Source: Hibiscus mutabilis (lineage: Eukaryota > Streptophyta > Magnoliopsida > Malvales > Malvaceae). From it: a stretch of DNA of 64,000 bases. A program made the position numbers and the translations under genes. The notes under the pieces are model-generated. The model worked only from the letters and a program-made list of their open reading frames with translations, had not been told where the DNA came from and searched no databases. The stretch lies in the NCBI GenBank assembly GCA_019671005.1, contig CM033714.1, positions 83,877,909 to 83,941,908 of the forward strand. Reading direction: 5' to 3'. Shown one piece after another: positions 35,189 to 47,600 of the stretch; positions within the stretch are counted from its first letter, which is position 1; each line of letters starts with the position of its first letter.

Positions 35189-36756
35189 TCCAATTCAATT
35201 TTTTTCATTCACAACGTCAAGAGTCGGACCTCTAACCTTACTGAAGGTATCTCGTGCCTCGTACTATCTTTGATTGTCGTTTAAATTTAAAGATTTGTTT
35301 GATATTTGAAAATATTTAGATATAAAATGTTAACATGGAATTGAAATAAGTTAGATCCAATGAAAAAATAAGCTATAACCAATATTGTCCGATTCTTAAT
35401 TTTATGAAATACAACTATTATTTTTTGTTTACTTATATATTATAGAATTTATATTATATATAATGTAAAATTTTAAAATTTATATGTTAAACGGTTCATG
35501 TCTAGAATTTTAATAGAATGAAAAAATATATAAAATTACTACGCATTATAAAACAATTTTAAATGGTTTTTAGAAAAGTGGGTGGTTGAAAACAAGATTG
35601 GATTGTTAATTTATAAAAACATGCAAGTTTAAGTGAAATTTAACCCTTTAAAACATTTCAATTTGTTTATGTCCCAATCATCTTTTTTTTTTTAACATCG
35701 CCTCTCATATAAGCCGACCAAAATAAATTGTGTTTACATACAAATTTGACCTGTGTGATTAAGGTGGGATACTGGGGACAAAGACAAGAGCTATAGTCAA
35801 GTAGGTGAGCAAAATACATATGGGAAGGATATTAGCAGTGGAACTCAATATTATTTATTAATAGATTATTTAAAATGTTTACATTTAGAGGGAATCAACA
35901 ATATAAATTATATATTTTTAGGGGACTAAATACAATTTTACTATTATCTCATTTTAAATTTTTATAATTTTAAAATTTTTTGGGAGTTGTAGCCCCGCTG
36001 GTCTCTTAAAAGTACCGCTCCTGAGAACAAAACTGCATACATAAATCGAACATATTGACCTTTATTATATTTAGAGTGAGTCGAATTTGACCATTAAACT
36101 ATAAATAAGACTCTTTTAATAGTATTTTTTTATTTACAAGACTCCAATTTAAGATTACACTTAAAATTTATCGAGCTTTTTAATTGACCCAACGGAATTT
36201 GGCAAATATTTAGAAATGTAATCTCTATATTTACATAAGACCATGGACCACATCCTAAGTGTAAAGTGCGATCGAACAAATTTTTTTTTTCAAAGAACAA
36301 AATTGAAACCATACATTAGTGTTAATGAGGTTTGGTGGATTGGGTGTTGGATGCATTAATGTCATGTTTGAGACATTGCAAGCAATTTACCCTTTTACTT
36401 TTGTCATCTTAAAAGTCCAATCGCATAATTTTTGTAAGTTCATAAAATTTCTTTTATTGTTGACAGGCAATATTAGGTTTAGGTGGGCAAAGGGGGTACA
36501 TGATAGTACCATAAATCTATTTCTATTTCTATTTCCACCTCTAAACTAAAAATTGTTCCTCTTTAATCATTAATGTTACAAAAAAAATTATTATTTTGGT
36601 TGATCCTTGTTAAATCAATAACCATGTTGTTGATGTTTCCATTTTTAATTAGAATAATAACAATTTTAACACTCTACATTTTCATTTATTAATATAGAAC
36701 ATATAAAAACAATATCATGTCAACATGAAGTACATATAGACTATCATATCTGCTTA
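35189..36756. other. Intergenic, AT-rich
   Basis: No gene is seen. The frames at 36130-36312 and 36319-36549 lack recognisable features. Confidence 0.4.
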
Positions 36757-37275
36757 ATGGGTGGCTCAACCTCAACACAGATGTGGTGCAGCGGCGGTGT
36801 CTAGCAGTTCAAGTTTTGGTTCCATTGGGGCGCCATCTGTGGTCCCTTTGGTGAGTGGATCATTAGTTACCACAAAGCTATCGGCGTTGTCTCTCCCTTG
36901 AATGCGGAGCTGTGGAGTATCCTGGTGGGGCTCCAAGCTGCCTGGTCGAATGGTGCGGAGCGTTTGCAGGTTCAGTCTGATTGTGCCAATGCCATCCAGT
37001 TGATCCTTGAGGCCTCCCCCTTAACCAGTCTGCAGCCCCTCGTGAGAGCCATTGCTGCGTTATGCGATCGTGCTTGGTTTTTCGAGTTCAAATGGATCCC
37101 CAGAGATTGTAATAGGGTGGCGGATTGCATTTCTAAACTTGTTCTTTCCCGACGTTTCGAGCTTCAAACGTTCATTGATATCCATGATGCTGTTCGTTCG
37201 CTCGAAGTAGATGGCCAATCTGATCATGGCCTTGCTCAACTTTAGTCTTTAGCTTGTTTCTCCTCTTAATTAAAA
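36757..37275 (+). pseudogene. RNase H remnant of an L1-type LINE
   Basis: The frame 36898-37245 (115 codons) has the plant LINE RNase H layout: NAELWSILVGLQAAW, then VQSDCANAIQLI, then FFEFKWIPRDCNRVADCISK. Upstream, 36757-36897 continues the same domain (WLNLNTDG-like start, then GPFGEWIISYHKAIGVV) but in shifted frames. An A-rich end (AAAAATAAAATAAAAAG at 37270-37286) follows. This fits a heavily 5'-truncated LINE copy. It could also be a stand-alone RNase H-like gene piece, but the frameshifts argue against function. Confidence 0.65.
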
Positions 37276-37311
37276 ATAAAATAAAAAGATAGACGGATAA
37301 ATTTAAGAAAA

Positions 37312-37348
37312 AAACTTTGATACACAGTCGTATAAACTCTAAACTCGA
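37312..37348 (+). mobile_element. End fragment of the CCCTAAA-core element family
   Basis: AAACTTTGATACACAGTCG followed by TATAAACTCTAAACTC matches the left end of the family (compare 14171). It is cut off at 37348 by the start of the duplicated 3-kb block. Confidence 0.45.
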
Positions 37349-38379
37349 ATTCAGCTGGTGCCGACTTTAGATGCACTGTTCAAACAACAATACTTCTGGA
37401 ATTAATTTACTCAGTACAATACTTTAGAGAAAAAAATTTCACCACAATATTGATGTAAATTTTTCCAATAAACTCATAATCGAAATATATTTTGACAAAT
37501 ACATAATAAAACTTAAATCGAAATAAATCTAGATTGAAAATTTATACATGATATTTTATACGGTGAAATTTGAACCTAAAACACTTAAAATCTTAAAAAT
37601 TGAACATTATAAACACAATCAAAGTCTCACTTACACCGCATAATCTCCAAAACCTCCAATGATATATATTATATATGTCAGTTCTTTAGAGGTATAAATG
37701 TATAAGGGTCTTTGTACTATTTTAAATTTTAAAATTTAATCCATATTTTAAATTTTCAAACAAGTAAACCCAAAGTTTGTGAAAAACAACAAAATTTTCC
37801 CTTTAAATATGTCATCTTCCATTGAAACCTAACCACCATCATTAAATGATATATAGATGTAGAATTAGAGATTGAAAAAAATAAATCTTGCCATATAGAT
37901 AAACAAAAATCGTGTTTACAAGAGGATGCGTCGTGTGAATCACTATATGAACATCAAACTACTACAAAGATAGACAAAAAACGTACCACCAAACAAACGA
38001 ACAAACACAACAAGATGTGCAAAAATAAAAAACCCAAAACATTTACTATTCCTATTTGAAACTAAAAACAAAAGAATAAATTAAACGGATATATTGACAC
38101 CATCATCGAAACGACACTCTTAGAGAAAATAAATCAGAGAAACACTTTAAGAAAAGCTGAGATTTAGAATGAATCGATAAACATAATCTATAATTAAATT
38201 CAAATCAACTTTATTTTCTAGTAATAATCATATGACAATAACTAAAGATGTAGACATATTGAACTTTATAATCATAAAGCCCGTATATGATATGAATTAT
38301 GATAGATACAAACACACACGTGTATATGTATAGACTGATATATAGACATAGAGAGAAGATGAAGAGATGTGAAACTCAC

Positions 38380-38442
38380 AGAAAAAGGGTTGACATCATC
38401 TTCTTCCTCGTGAAAAGGGTTCCTATCACGGTGAGCAGCCAT
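38380..38442 (-). pseudogene. Orphan first exon of SCAMP
   Basis: Read from ATG 38442, 21 codons start MAAHRDRNPFHEEEDD and end VNPFS, followed by a GTGAGT donor. The exon is the same as exon 1 of the complete SCAMP gene (47858-47920). Here no matching second exon lies downstream on the minus strand before the block ends at 37349, so it is a stranded exon, although its promoter was copied with it. Confidence 0.85.
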
Positions 38443-39195
38443 GGAATAATGTTCAAGGGTTCAACCTAAATGTCTAAGCACATAGAGGAAGGGGAAATGA
38501 TTTCTTGGAAAGTGAAGGCGACATTTTTCATTACCAGGGGAACCAATGCTGTTATATAGAGAGAAACAAGGAAAATTCAGAAACTTTGTCTTCTCCTCTA
38601 AATGCTCCAATCCGCCATTCCGTTGAAGCCAAGGCGAAAACGAAATATTATAAGAAAGGAGGACGGCAAGAAGATAGACAACGTAGTATATAAATATATA
38701 TTGTTTGAATTAAATACGGATTCATCGAAGAGATTCCTGGTTTTATAGCTTGTTTCATTGCTTTTGTTGGAGAGTGGCCTATACTCTTGAGTTGAAAAGT
38801 TGTCATAAATCTATTAGTGTTTTAGATTTGAAAAACAACTTCCATAAATTATTAGAAATGCATTGTTTTACCTCTCTTATTCTCGTATCAAAATATTTAT
38901 TAATTTATATTTAAATAAAATGGTAACTAATTTTAAAAATATTTTAATTGTTCTTTACTACTTTTGGAGCTAATTTTTCAACGTTTATAAATCAAGAAGT
39001 ACTTGCAGAACAAAAGGGCTTCCTTTTGTTTTCACTGATTAATGTTAGTTTTACAAGTTAAGCTGCAGTTCTATAACTGTTTAGGAAAAACTTTTACACA
39101 TGATAACTAGACACTTAGAAACATTGAGCTACAACAGGGTTTCATGATTTAACACAAAAAAGATTGATATACATTCTACAACACCATCACCAAGC

Positions 39196-40398
39196 TCAAG
39201 CCCTCTTTCTTCCTTTTGTTCGAGTTTCGGGCTTTCGACTTGCACGTCCACTGCCCCCTTTTCTTGGCTGAGGAGCTGAAACGTTCTTTGCCACAGCCAA
39301 GGACTCCACCGATGCAGGAGAATCAGCTTTAGTTGTCTTTTTACTCCCATGAGAAGTCCCAACGGCGGGATTCCCATTGTTGGACGTGTTCGCTGGCGGT
39401 TTGCGATTAGTACCAGCACGAACACTTCGGGGCTTTGGAGGGGGCTTATGCATGGGCTTGCTGGAGGGAGAGATGGTGCTGGGAACCTTACCTCCTCCGC
39501 ATTCCATTAAATGTTGTCGCAAAGTTTCTGTGACAATAAGTCTCAGACGCTGTGCGGATTTATATTCACGAGTGCTCTTGGAGTAAAAAACCAAGGCATT
39601 GTTGGCAAGTAATAATGTATCACGAAAGAGTTCTCTAACAGACGTTATCAAATTACTGGCAATTCTTGAGCTTATGGTATCGAAATCCATGTGCCGTAGT
39701 ATCATTTTTTTGTATCTTCCTCTTTTCTGTGTGACAAAGAACAATCTAGAGATTATCTGTATATCAACATTAAGCTTCGGTAAGACTGAACGAAGCCAAT
39801 GCTTGGTGTAACTAAAAATGATCGACAATCGTTAATGAACTAAAGCGAGAATATTTTCCTTTACCTGGCTATCGAGTCTCCGTCGAAAGACACAAGCACA
39901 GTCATTCTCTGCGATGGAACTGAATATTCTTATTATATCATCAATCCCGTCCTTGGTTGAACCTCCGCTCTGATCCTCAATACCCAAAGTTTTGGCAATC
40001 TGAGCAGAGTTACTAGCCGAAGTTTCTTTGCAATCCAAGGCACTTGCAACATCAGTCGAGCATAGAAACTCGCTTTCTCCGACACTCCCTTCTTTGGCAT
40101 CCTTACTGCAATCCTTTCTCTTTCGTTTCCCTCTCCTCTTCCTTATACTCGGCAACTGTCCTCCACAGAGTGTATCTGCCAACTTATCGATGCTTGAAAA
40201 TTTCTCCCTCTCGGAGATTAGCACATCTCCTGCTGGCTTGGAATCCATCTCTTCAGCAGGCACTGTGACCAGAGTTTGACAATCAGGTGCCCAGTTTGTC
40301 TCGGCTTCCTGTGTGAAACTACCAGCAGAGAGGCCATCCTTATATGCATCCTTACTGGAAAATTCAAATCCCTCGGATTTAAGACATGGTAAGGCTGA
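39196..40398 (-). pseudogene. 3' part of the bromodomain gene, truncated copy
   Basis: Contains the last exon (39196-39726, 531 bp, open) and most of the preceding exon (39865 to the block edge at 40398), but lacks exons 1-3 and the start of exon 4. The bromodomain part is intact in sequence (KRGRYKKMILRHMDF, then LLLANNALVFYSKSTREY). Without its start and promoter it is a truncated copy of the gene at 48717-51408. The upstream fusion to SCAMP sequence at 40398 is out of frame. Confidence 0.85.
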
Positions 40399-40422
40399 AA
40401 AAATGGTATGTCATTTGCAATA

Positions 40423-42728
40423 TCATGATGAATGATTGGAAAACGCGACATACTGCAGTCTTTGTAGATGAACCGGTATGTCATTTGCAATATCATGATG
40501 AATGATTGGAAAAAATGGTGGCCAATTTTTCTCTTCCAAAACAATGCCAGCTGCAAAATAGAGAAGTCAAACTCTAGCTCATGGTTGAAATGTAAGAGTA
40601 ATTGACCATAATAGAAAATAGAATCAGGTCAAAAATATTCTGAAAAAAAAAGTTATCTACAACAAAATTTGAAACAACGAGCAAAACTAAATGTTTTCAA
40701 TGTGAATAGTCAAATTATAATGAAAGGTACCTCTTGCCGCTGCCTCTTCTTTCCGTCTCACTTCCTGCATGAAATAAGCTGATCAGCAAAAATTCTAGGG
40801 ACCCCATAATTCATAGGGTGCCAAAGGGCAGAAAACAATTTAAGTTCTTGCTATTTATCTATGAAACGGACAATGACATGCATGAACAAAAAACCATCCT
40901 TCTAACTTAGCACACTAAACACAAAGAGATAACACATTTGTTAATTATTTATGGAAAAAAAAACAAGCATGAATGAAAACCTGCGTCTTACAACTATCCA
41001 AAGAAATTTTTACACTAAAATACAAGGAGAGAACACATAAGATATACCACCAGCAGCCTAATTGTGTCTTGGTAATATTTTGTAAGAAAAATTGCTGGAA
41101 TATATTTGGCCATTCATTACATTAGATTCTAAATGTTTGATAAAACATATTAGGGAGTAAGTTTGGAACAAACATAAAATCTATGATCTGTAAAATAAGA
41201 ATGAATTATAAGTTATAAAATTTCTTTTCACAATATACCTGCTCCCGCCTTTTCAGTTCAGCCTCCTTAGCTTGGAGTTCTTTCTCTTTCTTCTTCAAAT
41301 CCTAGATTTATGCAGTAAAACCATAAAAGTGAGATCAAACCCTTAACCAAACAATGGAAATAGCATTTTGAGACAGGTTTTCACTCTTCAATAACCTTAT
41401 ATGATCCTCCAGAAGCTGTATCCAGAGGAATGTCAACTGTTGCCTCACGATTGTAATTGAAACCAGCAGGTTCAGGAGGTAGTGGTGAAAGTCTTGAGTT
41501 TGATGCGGGTGGAGCGCTTGGAACATTCTGAAAATTTATTCATAATACATATTCAAGAAGCAAGTATTAATATAAGAAAACTTTCCAGTTTACCAATGTT
41601 GAAGCAATGCTAAAAGGCCAAATTCAAGATGACCAAATCACAACAACATAGCAAGCAACCTATTTTTTCTGAACTAAATCATCCTAAACCATGACATATC
41701 CAAGCTAACTGCTAAATCTATCAGCATTAGAAAAAATAACTAAGTTTCTAGGTTGATCACTACGATCTTACAACAGAATTTCTTGCAAATAAGTGAAACA
41801 TATGGAACTTCCGTGTGCTCAAGGAATTAAATAGTGGTAGTTTAGCACGACATCACCTGAAGTTATGGTTGTACATATCATCAATGACCAAATATCCATG
41901 TCTAGACATTCGACAACAAGCTTAAAGCCCGGCCTTTCACAGTCGAAGCACTCTCCATAGGCATAAAGGGTACAAAACAACCAAAGCCTTACGCTAAATT
42001 TCACGTTTTACAGCCATTCTAGTTGATATATGTCCGAAAACAGTTCTCAATTTAACTTCAACAATAAGTTTTGAATTAAATATCCCCTAGAAACTATATG
42101 AACAGGGATTTAGTTTACCTTCGAAAATAGACCTCCAAATTTAGACTGGCCAGATGCCTTCCCTCCCACAGCTGGATCCTGCTGGTAGAAAATTTAAAAG
42201 AAATAATCATATTAAAACTGAAGTTGGCTAGCATCCGTATACTAATTTTTACATATGAATCAAGATAATGAAACCCAGAGAATGCATTATAGTCTTCTTT
42301 TCAAGGATTAAGGTTCATCAAAGTGCAAAAGAACATGTTTTTTAGCTTATTTTTAAAACAAAATTGACTACAATTTAATAATTGAATAAGCTTAATATGA
42401 AATTTCTACTTTATTTAATGCATTTCCAGTAACAAAGAAAACATAAAGTCGTTGAAATGATCACATCAACTAAAACAACCAAGTAAAACCCTTCCAACAC
42501 CCATAATTCAATCAAAATTTCAGATCAAACTGAAATCCCAGAAAGCGATCAGTGAGTAAAATCAAGTCAACGCATAATCTGTTAATAAACCTTTCATCAA
42601 ACACCTGAAAAACAGAGCTCGCTACCAAAACATGATCTAATAGCAAAAGAAGAGGAAGAGAAACTAACTGAGAAAGGGTTAACTTCTTCTTCTTCAGCGA
42701 ATGGGTTTTCATCGAAACGACCCGCCAT
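40423..42728 (-). pseudogene. SCAMP gene, 3' half lost (chimeric)
   Basis: Secretory carrier-associated membrane protein, N-terminal half only. Exons on the minus strand are 42669-42728, 42119-42178, 41396-41527, 41239-41301, 40731-40764 and 40423-40550. They have proper splice borders and a continuous frame of 158 codons. The start MAGRFDENPFAEEEEVNPFS has the NPF repeats that bind EH-domain endocytic proteins. Exon 4 encodes the coiled coil (LKKKEKELQAKEAELKRREQ), and the last exon has NWPPFFPIIHHDIANDIP. After QYVAFS the frame runs into locally repeated sequence and stops at 40423-40425, before the first membrane span. All four transmembrane segments are missing because the duplicated block begins here. 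A weak donor (AAG|GTTATT) is assumed for exon 3. A transcript could still make a soluble N-terminal fragment. Confidence 0.82.
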
Positions 42729-43079
42729 CTGTTTAGAATTTTTGTCTGCCAAAACCTTAAAAAAAGAAACTGAAAATGGGGTAAATATAAACAAGGAAGA
42801 TCTAAACTAGAGGGAAGAAAAAGGAAGAAGCTTTTATAAGAAGCTAATTGAAAACTCAAAGTCAATAATTTTATTCTTTTGAATAAATTTTGTGTTCTTA
42901 CAGAAAGAAGAGCGAAACTTTCTAGAGAGAGAAAACGTGGTTTCGCTGTTGAGAAGATAGAGAGAGAAATAGAAGTTGGACTTTTCGGTTGACAGTATTT
43001 GTTGAAAAAGTAGAAGGAAACAGCGGGAAAAATAAGTTTCTTTGGCATAATTACAAATTTAGTCCTCAATACTTATAGG
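42729..43079. other. Upstream region of the truncated SCAMP
   Basis: AT- and CT-rich leader-like DNA before ATG 42728. The frames at 42512-43069 and 42597-42794 are shadows over exon 1 and this leader. Confidence 0.4.
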
Positions 43080-43790
43080 CAGACAAACGTTACAAATGTT
43101 TCATTTTTAGGCACTAAACTCTAATTTGTATATCATTTTGGTCCCTGCAGATAATCAACTCCTCTGATTGTTGCTACCATCAATCACCATCCGTTATCGG
43201 TCGTCATTTGTGGCAATATCAATATCGAAGCGTTTGTTTTTTACTATTTTTTCTCTTTAAATTTATTTTTTGTAAAACTCACTCAAAATCAACGAAAATC
43301 TGTTTAAAGGTTCAACATTTTAATATTTAGACCTCCTTCGACAATCTTCGTTTTAGAAGAATATTTTCACTAGTTAGATTTTTGAACAAATACCTCTAAC
43401 CTCCAAATCTAAGAAAGCTCTAAAACTTTAAAAAAAATTATAGATTTTGTGCGTTTTAAAGAGATTTTGAAAAAAAATTAAATTAACAAAGTGGTAGAAA
43501 ATTATGAGACAAGTTCGTTAGTGACTAGGTTGTTTGCAAAAAGTCGTCGAAAAATGATTATTTTCAACTATGACTAAAAATAAACAAAAATATATATAAT
43601 TTTGATAAAGAAGATGATGATGAGCTAAAATAGAAAATTAACTTTGATGGAGAACGGCGGTTAATGGTTTAATGCTTATAAGTTATAATGCACTGAAGTT
43701 AAAAAATCAAAGTTGAGTGTTAAAAATTAAAATATTTGAAGTTTAATGATAAATTGATATAAATACAAAAATCTAGAGACATTTGGAGTA
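43080..43790. repeat. Dispersed repeat, related to 7790-8560
   Basis: Modestly similar to 7790-8560 over its length (CAATCACCATCCGTTATC, TTTTTTGTAAAACTCACTC, AACGAAAATCTG, AACAAATAC..TCTAAGAAAGCT). No coding potential. Confidence 0.45.
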
Positions 43791-43796
43791 GTTTAC

Positions 43797-43797
43797 C

Positions 43798-43848
<51 letters not shown>
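43797..43848 (+). repeat. (AAT)n microsatellite
   Basis: About 17 uninterrupted AAT units lie directly after the dispersed repeat. A likely length-variable locus. Confidence 0.95.
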
Positions 43849-43849
<1 letters not shown>

Positions 43850-44537
43850 ACAGCGTCCTTAGAGAAGAAAAGTTGGTGTTTCATTTGTTTGTGCTCCTTT
43901 CAACGTCAACGGTTACCATCCTCAGACTGCTTTCCATATTTTGTCTCTGTACTTGTCTTTCTTTGATTTTTTTACAAGAAAAAAAAATAGAGAAAACGTT
44001 TGGTGCAAGCTAATAAAAATATTCTTATTAAATATTCATAACAACCGTTGATGACTTGATTATTATGGTTTAAGATATAAATTTGGCAAAGGGGGGACAA
44101 CCGTATGAATTTCAAATTTTAATTTAGTTAGTTGTTGAGTTAATTATACATATTAATATATCTAAAAACTAATTTTTATCATAATTATCATTCTATCTAA
44201 TACTAATAAATTATATACTTTTTTAATATTTTAATGTGATTATATAATAATATATATTATTAATTTTTAAGTTTAATCTTTTGAAAGGTCACACATATAT
44301 CGTATAGATAAATTATTTGAATTTAAATCCTTTAAAATAACAATATTAAACCAATCATCAAAACCATGGAGTTGGTGAAGTTCTTAAAACAATGTAATGG
44401 GGGCGGGTCGATTAATGTATGATAATAACAGCAATTCAGCAATATACAAATGTCAAAAGCCCAGGTTCCACCAAGTCTCAGCTGAGCAGGTAGCCATAAA
44501 ATGAAGACGACGAGGTTTCTTAATTCTCTGCCTACCT

Positions 44538-44654
44538 TTATAAGCTTACTGTTTCCATGGCCACTCCTCTTGCTGCGTTACGTTTTGCCTCCGCCGCCTT
44601 ACCAGTACCACGGAAATACCTGTACACTCTCTGTCAAAAAAACACACATGGGTT

Positions 44655-44687
<33 letters not shown>

Positions 44688-47600
44688 CAGCATAGAGTGA
44701 AATGATTTCAAGGTGTTCGATGAAATACCTGAATGACCCAAATGCTCAACAGTGTTTCAACACAGAACAACCCGAATCCAACGAAGTAGAATATCTGCAA
44801 GAAAAAGCAATGGACAAGGCTTTTGAGAATCACCGGCAAATGCTTCTTCTTCTTCTTTTTTTCATAATGTATGCTTTCAAATCAAAGGATTTAAGAGAAA
44901 GGAATGATCTTTCGTTTTACCCCAACCAAAGCATTGTCGCTCATAACATGTATTGCACTCAATAATCCCCTGCATCACCCATAACATCACATTAAAGTTG
45001 AAATACTCTTGTCTAGATAGACCCCTAACACGAGTACTTAAAAGAGATCAAACATGTTTGTTATCGGTTCAAGAAACTTACGGAAATGATAACCCGCCGT
45101 AAACTATAGGCGGAGCAATCGAAGCATAGATGCAGAAGCAAATATGTATCTGCAAACCAGAAGAAAAGAAATGGTATAAGATAGCTATAGGAAGCTGGCA
45201 AGGGTTACCACTTACCAGATACATAAAATAATATACATTACCATATAAAACATGAAGAACCATCCAAACTTAAACGCGCTGTCTTTCCTGCAACATGATT
45301 ATGAAAAGATGATTCATTAAACAGAATGAAGAACATTATTCGAAACGATCAAACCAGGTTCTAATTAGTACCTGCAAGCTCGATAAAGTGGACGATACCA
45401 TAGAAAATAGGCTCCCGGTACACCTATGATGAAATAGATGACAGCCAGGAACCATATTGTTATGCCTAAAAATGTTAAAGATTTAGGATTTATCAATCAG
45501 AATCAAAAGATTATAAAAAGGGGAGGAAATGAAATAATAAAAGAACAAACAGAAGGAGCAACAAGATTTCTAGTCCAACCTTCCCCTTTGATGCTTGATG
45601 TGGAAACAGATACGACATTCCAGAGAAGACACAGGGCCAGTCCTGCATGAAATTAACATTCATCATTTTCACTTGTCCGCGGTGTTTACTCGGTCAAACA
45701 TGGATAATTCAAAAAAATCGGGAAAAAAAAAATGCAACAACATAGAATCAACCTTTATGTTCAAGTGAAAACCTGCAATAATCGAATCTAAGTTGTGCAT
45801 TTTGACAAGTAGGTTGCCTACCTAAGAATGTGGAGAAAGCAACATATTGCATTCGATGTAGATAATTCGGTATCTCATTCAAAATATCATGGTGGATGAT
45901 TGGGAAAAATGGTGGCCAATTTTTCACATCCAGGAAAACTCCAGCTGCAACAGAAATACAGAGGATTAAAACCAAACCTACCTGCAAAGACTAATCAAAC
46001 TTTAATGGTAAAAATTACCTTTTGCTAGAGCTTCTTCTTTCTTTTTGACTTCCTACATGCATGTGCAAATTAAATTTAAAACAATTGTTGAAGATAAAAT
46101 AGAGATTCTGAATTTGATGATAATAAAGGGGGTAAAATCATAATTTGGACAGGTTTTTAACATGTTTGTAAAAGGAATCCATTACCTCTTCCCTCCTTTT
46201 GATTTCAGCTTCCTTAGCCTGGAGTTCTCTCTCTTTCTGCTTCAAATTCTACATTTCAAGAATCATAATTAATACATATATTCAGAGAAAACTGATGTGT
46301 TATAAATTCCACAAGAACCAGCAAAATGGGTGCTTAAGAGATTACCGTTGCTTTATCAAGAGTTATATCGATGGCTGGATTGCGATCATAATTGTAGCTG
46401 ACTGGTTCAGGAGGAAGAGTTGGCAGCCTTGAGTGTGAAGTATGTGAAGGGTTCTGCAAAGTTATACCAATTATCCATTCTTATTAGTTATGTATTCATT
46501 TTTACAAACAATACATCCATACCACTGTACTCGAATTCAATAAACTCGGAAATTTTACACCAATATTGTAGAGGGATTTTTTCTTAAAGTATTGCTCTGA
46601 GTAGATTAATTTCAAAAGTATTGTAGTTTGAACAGTGCACTCAAAGTCAGCACCAACTGAATCCGACTTTAGAGACAAAATTTCAAAGTCGGCACCAGCT
46701 GAGTCCGACTTTAAAGAAAAAATCCCAAAGTCGAAACCAGCTGAATCCGACTTTAGAAAAAGAATTCTAAAGTCGGATTCAACTGGTGCCAACTTTGGGG
46801 TTTTTTCTCTAAAGTCGGATTCAGCTGGTGCCGACTTTAGGTGCACTGTTCAAATAACAATACTTCTGAAATTAATTTACTCAGTACAATACTTTGAAGA
46901 AAAAAATTTCACCACAATATTGATGTAAATTTTCTAATAAACTCATAATCGAAATATATTTTGACAAATACATATAATAAAACTTAAATTGAAATAAATC
47001 TAGATTGAAAATTTATACATGATATTTTATACGGTGAAACTTGAACCTAAAACACTTAAAATCTTAAAAATAGAACATTATAAACACAATCAAAGTCTCA
47101 CTTACACCGCATAATCTCCAAAACCTCCAATGATATATATTATATATGTCAGTTCTTTAGAGGTATAAATGTATAAGGGTCTTTGTACTATTTTAAATTT
47201 TAAAATTTAATCACATATTTTAAATTTTCAAACAAGTAAACTCAAAGTTTGTGAAAAACAACAAAATTTTCCCTTTAAATATGTCATCTTCCATTGAAAC
47301 CTAACCACCATCATTAAATGATATATAGATGTAGGATTAGAGATTGAAAAAAATAAATCTTGCCATATAGATAAACAAAAATCATGTTGACAAGAGGATG
47401 CGTCGTGTGAATCGCTATATGAACATCAAACTACTACAAAGATAGACAAAAAACGTATCACCAAACAAACGAACAAACACAACAAGATGTGCAAAAATAA
47501 AAAACCCAAAACATTTACTATTCCTATTTGAAACTAAAAACAAAAGAATAAATTAAACGGATATATTGACACCATCATCGAAACGACACTCTTAGAGAAA

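Larger units (their letters stand above)
37349..40398. repeat. Segmental duplication, copy 1 (partner 46819-49919)
   Basis: About 3.05 kb that is nearly identical to and in the same orientation as 46819-49919. The left edge lies inside the GCTGGTGCCGACTTTAG arm of a foldback element. The right edge is at GGTAAGGCTGA, after which the two copies differ. It carries an orphan SCAMP first exon and the 3' part of the bromodomain gene. Differences are scattered single bases and a few indels, so the event is recent compared with the other repeats. Confidence 0.92.

Noticed and set aside
36898..37245. Stand-alone RNase H gene
   Set aside because: The domain start lies upstream in shifted frames and an A-rich end follows, which fits a truncated LINE better.
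39377..40279. Plus-strand frames over the bromodomain copy (and the same at 48898-49800)
   Set aside because: They are antisense shadows of conserved minus-strand exons with known protein motifs.
40218..40556. 112-codon frame joining SCAMP and bromodomain-gene text as a fusion protein
   Set aside because: Its text is out of frame with both parents, and the true SCAMP frame stops at 40423, so no meaningful fusion is predicted.
43797..43848. CRISPR-like regular repeat
   Set aside because: It is a simple AAT microsatellite in a plant nuclear genome, with no spacers.
46502..46928. Overlapping frames on both strands encoding repeats of the type SAPAESDFRDK
   Set aside because: They are the translation of the foldback element's inner tandem units. 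A palindrome gives similar frames on both strands, and there is no start context or outside support.
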